A stretch of DNA of 64,000 nt from Oreohelix idahoensis (taxonomy: Eukaryota > Mollusca > Gastropoda > Stylommatophora > Oreohelicidae). The translations under genes were made by a program, and so were the position numbers. The DNA is taken from assembly GCA_024509875.1 (NCBI GenBank), contig JAMPIV010010581.1:1-64000 (forward strand), in the 5' to 3' direction. Every line of letters starts with the position of its first letter. Position 1 is the stretch's first letter. Shown one piece after another: positions 55,819-64,000 of this stretch. The notes beneath the pieces are model-generated. The model was not told the DNA's origin, did not search any database, and saw only the letters and a program-made list of their open reading frames with translations.

Positions 55819-57039
55819 TAGGGTTCCCATAATGTTTTGTTCAAAAACCGGGACATTTCCAAATTTTTACCTAAAAAACCCGGGACATTTTGTAAAAAAA
55901 CGGGACATGTTAAAAATTAAAGTAAAGCACAAATAAATCTATTATATATTATATGTTGCACTTAAAATAAGATACTGGTATAAAAATACACACATTAACT
56001 AACACAACTTCCACTTTAAAAAAGAATTCTAAATTACAAACATACTTAATTAGAAAAATCGCACCTTTAAAAAATACACAATAGTCAAGTTTATATTTCA
56101 GATTCATCAGAATATTTATCAGATTTATGGGCCTGTTCAAGAAGTTTTTTTTCTTCTGATATTTGGACATAGAACTCAGCACAAGAGAAATCCTTAAAAT
56201 GGGTCTTTATAATGGTTAAAGCTTTCACTGTCTCAATTTTAAGTCTGTTTTTTTCGTCTGTCCAAAGCGCATTTATTAATGAAAAAATACGTTCAACGGC
56301 TGCATTGGATCCTGGCAGTGCCAAACCAAAACTAACTAGGCATTTCAGGTTCTCAGCATTTATATCCTGCTTTGTAAAATGAGCGAACATCTCACACCAT
56401 TTTTCACTGACACTTTGATCCTTCAGTTCACTCCACACATCAAATTTGCTTTCACAATATTTTTTCACACATGCAAACTCATCAAATAAGTCCTCTTCAT
56501 TCACAGTAAAATTTGGTGATACTGTCTTCGTGAATATGTAGCTTTCTTGGAAGTTCTTCCAAGTCACAGACTCCTTTCCCTTCAAATTGATCCAATCCAT
56601 AGACTGAAGAGGCGTAAGAAATGGTGTACACCACTCTTGAATATATTCAATGCAGGTGTCATAGAAATCTACTGCATAGCTTTGAAACTTTTCAACTGTT
56701 ATGTGTCCTTCTTTTTCTAATTCTTGCAACTGATTTCTCACAGTAGTAGTAAGAAACTTTTCTGCCTTCCTGTAGTTAAATCATTTGGTAGATGCTCACT
56801 GAACACTGTTTTGGTCGACTTTCGAATTTTTGTTCGAGATTCAAACCGAGGGTTCACTGTAACCGGAAATTGATAAAGTAACACTACTAAAACACGGAAT
56901 AAAATCTGTTACCCAAAGGTTTTTTTTTTTTAGGAAGGGCCCTTAAAAAGCGGGACATTTTGAATAAATTCGGGACACCGGGACATTTTATGAAAAAAAC
57001 GGGACTGTCCCGGGAAAAACGGGACGAATGGGAACCCTA
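55819..57039 (-). mobile_element. hAT-A element, copy 2 (1221 bp)
   Basis: Target duplication GCCTAACA at 55811-55818 and 57040-57047. Same internal deletion as copy 1. Confidence 0.95.
56091..56741 (-). pseudogene. hAT transposase C-terminal part, copy 2
   Basis: A 216-aa frame with the dimerisation motif NAAVERIFSLINALW. At several positions (for example YVQISEE) it agrees with hAT-B rather than with copy 1, as expected if copy 1 carries the derived changes. Confidence 0.9.
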
Positions 57040-57660
57040 GCCTAACACCATATTCCCAATATGCCTCAATGGATGTGTAACGGGATCAAAAATACAGTAT
57101 ACATAATGCGGAGGAGTAAAGCAAGATGCATTGCAGAGGCAGCAGTAGAATCGTGACTTCTATTTCTAGGGCATCAATAATTCAACAAGCTTGCCAACGA
57201 AACCAACATCATAGCAACAACTCCTTCACAGTTGTATTCACTGATCTTGTTTAATTAATGAAACTGCTTCACATAAAAATATTATACATATAGAACATTT
57301 AGTTCAACCACGGACAACGTATACTTGATTCAGATATGTTCACCCTTCTTCATCAACTCACTGTCCAGACAAACTCCCTGTACACGAAAGATTCATATTC
57401 ATTTTCAAACTGACTGATAAAACAGCCAAGCGTATTTAGATATTCATCGTAACTGACAGGGGAGATCCATAACTATTCATCATGCAGGTTAAATGAACGC
57501 TGACTCCGTCCTCTATGAAAGCAGATCTCAAACGGACATTATATGCACGGTTCTGAATTCTGACTTGTTTTTTGTTTTTTTCTTGTCCAATCACAATGTG
57601 GCACTTCATTACCTGATGGAACTCAAATCACTTCCACGCCGATTTCAGATTTCTCTAAAC

Positions 57661-58084
57661 CAGGGGTCGGCAACCCAGTAGCTTTTGGAATCTACTTTAG
57701 TAAAACTGGGCCCAATAAAGATCTACCAAACGGACACAGGTGTGTGGTGTGTGTGTGTGCCATTTTGTAATTTTAAAGTGGGAGGGGGCGGGGAAGAGTA
57801 GTATAGGGAGCGTGATGAATCTTACAAAGGAAAGAATGCATTCCTGTTTCATGCAGTTCACGAATGTATTTTAGTGGCCAGCCCGAGAGTTTGCGTTGCA
57901 AATGCGGAAAAGGTACATTTGATCCCGGGGACACCGCGATTTTAAATGCTGACGGGAGAGGTCTTGTCCGAAATTCTCCTAGTTTAAAAGTCATTCTTTT
58001 TTTTCCCCCGCAGTCGCCTACAGATATACCAAATCATCCACTTGGATCGACCGTAGATCGAGAACGACTGGTTGCGGACACCTG
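57661..58084. mobile_element. hAT-type MITE 'd' (424 bp)
   Basis: The left end CAGGGGTCGGCAACC and the inverted right end CAGGTGTCCGCAACC match with two differences. Flanks CTCTAAAC (57653-57660) and CTTTAAAC (58085-58092) match at 7 of 8. It holds no transposase. Confidence 0.78.
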
Positions 58085-58720
58085 CTTTAAACTATTATCT
58101 GGCAGATATTATTCCATGAGAAGTTACAGAAGAACACTCAATTGACCCACGCTTACACCCACAAACTATCACAGAAATGTATTTTATTAACCCAGTTAAA
58201 AAATCCTACACACTAATTCTAACATATGAACAAGTAACCCACCAAAACAGAACAAACAAACAAAAAAAAGGGGGGGGGATAATTATGTCACGCTCTTTCT
58301 GCTCCATGTCCTGATGACCGCACTAAATATCCTGTGGTCATTTTATTCCTTCACATTCCATTTCAACTCGGATCTTTGAAGTCAAAGTTATCATGGACTT
58401 ATTGTCGATGGGCAATGCACCATGGAAAAAAACTGAAAGGCCTGCGTGCTCTTCGTCATCGATGTTCAATTTTAAGTTACTGTTCAATGCGTGCAGTTTC
58501 TATATTTTCCCGAAAAGGCACAATGAAAAGTTTTCACAGGGCACGCGCATTCTTTTAATGGTGTTCAATTTCGTTTTCATGATGCATGCGAGAATTTTCC
58601 GTATTCACCCAAAAAGCAAGCGGGATCTTTTCATTGTTCATTGTAGGATGTTTCACTTGGACAAATAGTAATATGGGAATTCCACACAATTCCCTTTCAT
58701 AACCGTACCCTTGCAATGCT
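58085..58720. other. Intergenic sequence, nothing recognised
   Basis: Contains an A/G run near 58262 and no supported gene. Confidence 0.4.
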
Positions 58721-58724
58721 TTAA

Positions 58725-58861
58725 CTCTTTGACTCCGGAACAACGTTCAGAGCGTAGGTAAGATTTGACACCAGTGCCACAACAACGCTCTGAGCGTTGT
58801 TTTTAGACTCATGAACTAATATTACGGCACAGGGTGGAAAAAAAATTGTGGAGTCAAAGAG
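58725..58861. mobile_element. piggyBac-type MITE (137 bp)
   Basis: Flanked by TTAA at 58721-58724 and 58862-58865, with perfect inverted ends CTCTTTGACTCC. TTAA duplication and a CnCTTTG-type end are the piggyBac signature. The interior carries the palindrome AACGCTCTGAGCGTT and a related ACGTTCAGAGCGT. Confidence 0.85.
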
Positions 58862-58867
58862 TTAAAC

Positions 58868-59201
58868 TAGCGTTTATCAAACGTTTTGGTCTCGGGACCA
58901 CATGACACTCTTAAAAATTATTGAGGATACCTAAGAGCTTTTGTTTATGTGGGTTATACCGTAAGAGAATGAGAGTGAAATTGCTTAAAACAATTCCAGC
59001 CCATACGGTCTGTTATATTTGGACTATTATATAACCGACGGACATTGTGTCTAGTTTGAAAGAAGTGCGCCTCAACTGTTAAATAAATAAGGAAAGCAAA
59101 TAACGTCTTAGATTATTATGAAAATAGTTTTGAACTCGCGAACCCCATGAAAGGGTCTCAGGGACCCCGAGTGTCTGCGGACCACTTTTTGAGAACCGGT
59201 G
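58868..59201. mobile_element. hAT-like MITE 'e' (334 bp), decayed
   Basis: The left end TAGCGTTTATCAAACGTTTT and the inverted right end CACCGGTTCTCAAAAAGTGG share the TCAAA core, with GGTCTCGGGACC against GGTCC...CTGAGACC further in. Flanks AGTTAAAC and CTTTAAAT match at only 5 of 8, so boundaries are approximate. Confidence 0.5.
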
Positions 59202-60481
59202 CTTTAAATAAAACATATTGCAGCTCATACTAACCAAATCTATCTCTTTCATGAAACCAGCCGTCTGTATCAAGCTTCTGTCATCGCGTTTTCTCCCCCA
59301 GATAGGCCGAATTTCATTCTGGAATACGAAAGTAAATACTTATAGACCAGGACGTTAAGGGGCATGCTATAGAGAACGTCAGAACTCGAGAAGAGTACTG
59401 AACTTAATAAGTGTGTCGCAGCAGTGCATTTCTCTTGTCACTGTATGCTCCGTTAGATCCTATACAAACCTTTGAGCCTAAGCAGTATATACTCCGTTAG
59501 ATCCTGTACAAACATTTCAGAACTGAAACAATACAAACCACGTGGTAAGCAGCCATGCGTTAAATCCCCCATTTAGAAAATGTTACTGACATTTCAACCA
59601 TGAAGTATTGAGGACTTGGATAGAGAGCTTGAGAAATCAATATTGAGTAATGAGCCTGCGATTTCCTACCCCACTTCCCTGCCAGTTTTGGAATCTCAAA
59701 GCAGCATTTTAAAATCCATTCTGCAAATGGATGATAATCCATCACATAAACGATCTGCTAGTTAAGTTTTAGTTTAGCTCGTCAAGATCTTGAAATTTCT
59801 GAATAATAGGCGTGTTCTATTGAATGATTGTATTGTGCCTTCTCTTTACCGCTCTTTTTGGTAATTTTTTTCGATCTTTCTTTGCGGTCTTTTTTTTTTT
59901 TCTGTCCCTCTCGCATTTCTTCTTGCTCTCTGCACTGGCGTGCGGGTCTCTGTTAACATTTAAAATATTATTTTTCCTCTCTTAACGAACAGAAATGTCA
60001 AAACCCACTGAGCCAATTATTAAAACTCCATTTTTCTCCTCCCTCTCGCTCCCTTTTCCTGCCTCCCCCGGTTAGAATTCTTTACCAATCAGAATATCAT
60101 ATATTTCTACATCAAATTCGGCAAAGACTTAGAGCACATTAATCTTAACCAGTTGCTCGAAAATTGTTATAATGTGGAAAAAAAATCATACATTAATATT
60201 TATGAAATAATTTCCTTGCGTTAATAACAATCCGCTGGTAGAAAATAGTTCCGACGGTATTATTCTTGCATTTTGTTTCGCTTGTTTGTGGTATGGGTTT
60301 GCTTTTTCTACAACTTGTGGTTATATTTTTATGTCTCATGTTGATTCTACACAGGTTATATATTATATAGACTGGTACTAAACTGGTGTGTAGAAATAAC
60401 TATGTACGTCATAAGCGATTATCCAGTTCACTCCATAAAGCTCTCAAAATTTTAAACAGCTAACTTTCTAGCTTCCGATTG
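59202..60481. other. Intergenic sequence with a small direct duplication
   Basis: TATRCTCCGTTAGATCCTRT occurs twice about 45 bp apart (59443 and 59488). Otherwise nothing is recognised. Confidence 0.5.
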
Positions 60482-60690
60482 ACAGAGTGCTTTATAGCGC
60501 TGGTCTCTCGCTGCGAAGGTGTCGGGTGCGATTCACGGTATCGACACGCTTCAGTCTACCCAGCTGTAAATGGGTACCTGATTTTGCTCTTGAGTTAGGA
60601 AATGAAAAGGCGGCGAAGGAGGGAACTGGTGACCCTGCCTCTCGATGCTGGACCTACTATAGTGAAACCTCTAACACTTCGCTCCCCTAA
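60482..60690 (+). mobile_element. tRNA-derived SINE
   Basis: Box A-like TAGCGCTGG (from 60494), box B-like GGTGCGATTC (near 60525), then the core TCTACCCAGCTGTAAATGGG and GGCGGCGAAGGAGGGAACTG. Same family as the minus-strand copies at 1065-1205 and 37542-37682. Confidence 0.75.
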
Positions 60691-60764
60691 GGCAGTATAT
60701 GCTATAGGACTATTTCAGTAATGAATGTGATGAAATTATTGTCTTCATCATTACCTTTAGAGTG

Positions 60765-60820
60765 GCTACATGGAAGCACAGGCCTTTCATCATACATATG
60801 CCAAATCCTCCTGTCCTTTT
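60765..60820 (-). repeat. Fragment of LINE 3' end
   Basis: AGGCCTTTCATCATACATATGCC then AATCCTCCTGTCC resembles the last bases of the 28-kb LINE family (AGGCCTTCAACAAACACATGCC, AGTCTTCCTGTCC). Confidence 0.4.
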
Positions 60821-60860
60821 TTTGCATATAATTATTTCAGTATAGCCAGCTGCCTCTCTA

Positions 60861-61356
60861 CGCAAATATGGCTTTGTTACTCTATGTAATAGAGAGATAG
60901 AGAGGGGTCTAAAACATGGAGACGCGAATATGGCTTTGTTACTCTATGTAATAGAGAGATAGAGAGGGGTCTAAAACATGGAGACGCGAATATGGCTTTG
61001 TTACTCTATGTAATAGAGAGATAGAGAGGGGTCTAAAACATGGAGACGCGAATATGGCTTTGTTACTCTATGTAATAGAGAGATAGAGAGGGGTCTAAAA
61101 CATGGAGACGCGAATATGGCTTTGTTACTCTATGTAATAGAGAGATAGAGAGGGGTCTAAAACATGGAGACGCGAATATGGCTTTGTTACTCTATGTAAT
61201 AGAGAGATAGAGAGGGGTCTAAAACATGGAGACGCGAATATGGCTTTGTTACTCTATGTAATAGAGACATAGAGAGGGGTCTAAAACATGGAGACGCGAA
61301 TATGGCTTTGTTACTCTATGTAATAGAGAGATAGAGAGGGGTCTAAAACATGGTGA
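60861..61356 (+). repeat. 62-bp minisatellite, 8 near-identical units
   Basis: The unit starts CGCGAATATGGCTTTGTTAC at 60861 (first unit CGCAAAT), 60923, 60985, 61047, 61109, 61171, 61233 and 61295. Only single-base differences are seen (GAGACATAG in unit 7, GGTGACG at the end of unit 8). Each unit contains the hairpin CTCTAT-GTA-ATAGAG. Confidence 0.97.
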
Positions 61357-61365
61357 CGCGAATTG

Positions 61366-61470
61366 GAGACAAGCATGACAGGGATGGAGAAGTCATGGAA
61401 AGACGTTGAACAGATGGCAAGGGATATGAAGGCTTGGCGTGAAAAGGTTGAAGGCCTAAGTTCCTGTTAA
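61366..61470 (+). pseudogene. Possible LINE ORF2 C-terminal end
   Basis: A frame reading MEKSWKDVEQMARDMKAWRE followed by KVEGLSSC and a stop resembles the extreme C terminus of RTE-like LINE ORF2 (a 'WxxLExxAxDRxxWRxxVxGL' pattern). No upstream homology can be seen past the minisatellite. Confidence 0.4.
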
Positions 61471-63480
61471 GTGTCACGTGAAAGATAATTTATTTTACCA
61501 TCTTGTCCATAATTTGATTACTCCTTTAAATGTTCTGTTTTCCGAGACATTTTGTATTTTCTTTTTCTTTCCTTTTCTACCTTTGTGGCCAAACTTTCTC
61601 ACCCTCTCAAACCCCACCCGAGGTTGTTTACGCTGGCCAGCTGCGGTCAGCTAACGCTAGACGTAATGTTATCTAAACGCACCTGTTCGACCAGAGAAAC
61701 ATTTCTCGAGTCCGCTTTAAGTGTTAGAACGAGCCAAGACGGTTTCTGTGAAAGAAACGGTTCGTTAGCGGCGGGTACCCTCTGTGGTCCCAACAGGGGA
61801 ATTTCTCTGGTCGCTTTAAAACGTTTGATGACGAGCGGCTGGTACCCTTTGAGGCCTGGGGAACTTTCGCACGATTTCTTTTGTCTTACTCTATTACGCA
61901 TTACGCCAATACATCTGTAGAATCAGGTTAGGCAGGTGTCCGGGGGGAGCGTCCTTTGTAAGCTATAAGATTTGAAATTTTACTACGTCAAACACACTCG
62001 TAGAAGATTCCTGGCCCGAGATAGACCATTATGGAAATAAGGCAAACATTAACACAGAACTAAATGTTTTTGGCCTATTTCTTGGCATTTTCTCGGGGTG
62101 AGTAAACATATCTTATAATTATTATATTAGATTCATGATAGCTTTTATATATATATTTGTTAGGGAAGTGAATTTATTTCTGAGGACTTCTCCTAGTAAT
62201 TTATTCAGTGATAAGGTAGCGCTGTCTACGGCCTATTAAGTGGTGCTTAAACTGTTACGGTTTATCATGGGTTAAATGTTAAACTTACAATAACAGATAT
62301 TAGGCGTAGAATCAGTCCACGAATGCTTACCATTGGGTTAAGAGTCAGCAAAATTAACTGTCATTTCTGTAAGATAATGTCAGGTGTGGATTGTTCACTT
62401 AAAAACTGAATAGTGAGATGCAGGTAATAACTCTGGATTATAGGAAATAGTCACTTATTCCTTTTTGATAGATATTTTTAGTGGCAAGGGAGAATCATTT
62501 TATGCTTACTTGTGTGGCTAGGCACTAGTCTATAACTTTCACAGAAAGCAGTCACCAGGCATAGATATAATTATATCTTATGATTCAGCCACAATTGTAT
62601 TATTATAGCAAGAACATTGCATTCTCTTTGTACTCATTGTGTGGAATATTAATATATTTTCCCAAAGGGACATATTACTTATTTTGTAATGTCACATGCT
62701 GTAATCTGTTTATGTAAATTCATTTAATGTTGTAAGATGAATAAGCATATCCATTTAACTGTAACTACTGGTTAGGTTTCCTGTATATTGAGATTGGGAG
62801 AAGAGGAGTAGATTTTTGCTGTCAGAACAGTTACTGACAGGTACCTGGGTGTGCAAAAGATATTAAGCCTATGCGGGCGCGTGCTGATAATTGATATTTT
62901 TAAGGAACAGGAGACATGGTTAAAGACAGCCCTAAACTATCATAGCAATAATTACAATAAATTTAATCCCATAGTGGAGCGAAACTTTCTGTATAAAGTT
63001 AGTGTGATTTATTATTTGCTTGATGTAAAAGGGTGTCTCTTTTCGGTCTCAGTTTCAGGGGGATACCGAATTGCTAGTCTAGTTTCCAGTCAGACGAAGA
63101 ATGTCACCGTCTCTTCGATCTAGAGGGATTCTGAGGATATCTAGCCCCACGAGTGTCACAGCCATACCTGAAACAACAACCCTTTGTCAACGCCATTTCC
63201 CTCTCACGGGAGTTCAGCTCACGCATTGTGAAATGAGCCAACGCAACAATCTGAAACGTCTATGGCAGTAGTAGTTTCCTACTCGCCTATTGGATTACCA
63301 GTCAGGGCATTGCGGCTTCCAAAATCTCAAAACCGCCCAGCATGCCTATAGCAGAATTCCATATCACCCGCCTTTTTTGTGCCTAAACGGGGCACTCAGC
63401 CAAGCCACAGTCAACCAGCCAAAACCGGATTTAAAGCCAATTCTAGCGCCGGATAAGCACGCCTTGGGATCAATTGTCCT
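61471..63480. other. Intergenic sequence, nothing firmly recognised
   Basis: A 122-aa plus frame at 61552-61920 shows no domain. Within it, GGTACCCTCTGTGG and GGTACCCTTTGAGG form a direct repeat, and ACCAGAGAAA pairs with TTTCTCTGGT, which hints at a decayed mobile element. The rest to 63480 is without a call; GC content rises after about 63130. Confidence 0.4.
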
Positions 63481-63494
63481 CAAGTGACTTCGTC

Positions 63495-64000
63495 CCATGG
63501 TTTATTTCTGGGTCTATGTAGAACTTCGCACGTATGAGCAGCCATCTATGGACAGAGTTCCAGCCCCACTCGCGCCAGTAGGGGGAAGACACCAACGATA
63601 GCGCCTATACAGTGATTTTATTCAGGTTAATTCCATCACCGATGGAGGATATATACGAAAAAACCACTTACTGGAGCTTTTCCCATGGTCCCCGAAAGCG
63701 GACAGGCTGTCGCTAAGTTCATTCAGTTGGTCTGCAGGAGATAAACAGCGTCCCCAGCCCACCTCGCGCCAGTAGGGGGGAGTCACCAATGATAGTACCA
63801 ACAAGGACAGTTTTGTAGGCATAGTCCCTCACGAAGGATCTACAAGTAACACACTGTCCGGACTATTTCATCTGGTCCCGAAAGCGGACGGACTGAAACG
63901 CAGTTTATTCATTTTGGTAAACAGAAGGTAACTAGAGTCTTCCAGCCCACCTCGCGCCAGTAGGGAGGAATCACCAATGATAGCGCCTATACAGTGATTT
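63495..64000. repeat. ~190-bp satellite, running off the window
   Basis: CCAGCCCACCTCGCGCCAGT recurs at about 63560, 63754 and 63942 (spacing 194 and 188). Each is followed by GGG-AGTCACCAATGATAG, with a shared CCCGAAAGCGGAC further on. Units are diverged. The array probably starts in the 63480s and continues past 64000. Confidence 0.8.

Noticed and set aside
57864..58145. 93-aa frame near the right flank
   Set aside because: Lies inside and across the end of a hAT MITE; no domain.
62851..63123. 90-aa frame
   Set aside because: No domain, and no support beyond the absence of stops.

Overview
The window is non-coding eukaryotic DNA, AT-rich and almost entirely built from transposable elements. 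I recognise no complete host gene. Metazoan SINEs with tRNA-like heads, RTE-like and RNase H-bearing LINE remnants, hAT, mariner and piggyBac-type DNA elements and a Gmr1-like Ty3/gypsy retrotransposon together suggest an animal genome, probably a marine invertebrate such as a mollusc. That placement is an inference; no diagnostic host gene is present.

Layout. Positions 1-31138 and 36480-57494 are two direct copies of the same ~21 kb sequence, about 99% identical by eye. Copy 1 is longer only because a 10,086-bp LTR retrotransposon (15849-25934, 5-bp target duplication CCCGG) sits in it; copy 2 keeps the empty site at 52300-52304. Each copy holds, in order: two abutting hAT MITEs; SINE fragments; a broken mariner inside a retroposon called here 'R'; an RNase H-type LINE remnant on the minus strand and another on the plus strand; TA microsatellites; an RTE-like LINE tail; an inverted R copy; a third hAT MITE; a ~3.76-kb hAT-like element with TIRs, 8-bp target duplications and subterminal tandem repeats; several LINE tails; a SINE; and a hAT element with a truncated transposase. 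The 5.3-kb stretch between the copies (31139-36479) holds a LINE tail split by a second, longer member of that hAT family, one more RNase H-type LINE tail and unassigned sequence. The right flank (57495-64000) carries a 424-bp hAT MITE, a 137-bp piggyBac-type MITE abutting a 334-bp hAT-like MITE, a SINE, a 62-bp minisatellite and a ~190-bp satellite running off the window.

The strongest item is the LTR element. One uninterrupted 1639-codon gag-pol frame (18854-23773) has Ty3/gypsy-type domains in the order Gag, protease, integrase (with GPY/F module), reverse transcriptase, RNase H. Integrase therefore precedes reverse transcriptase, as in Ty1/copia. This is the arrangement of the Gmr1 group. 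All catalytic residues I can check are present and the two 1384-bp LTRs look identical, so the insertion is very young and may be competent.

Nesting gives a relative history. Mariner inserted into R, and hAT-A probably into a SINE, before the 21-kb copies separated. The LTR element entered the 3.76-kb hAT element in one copy only, afterwards. Whether the two copies are a true tandem duplication or two haplotypes left side by side in the assembly cannot be decided from sequence alone.
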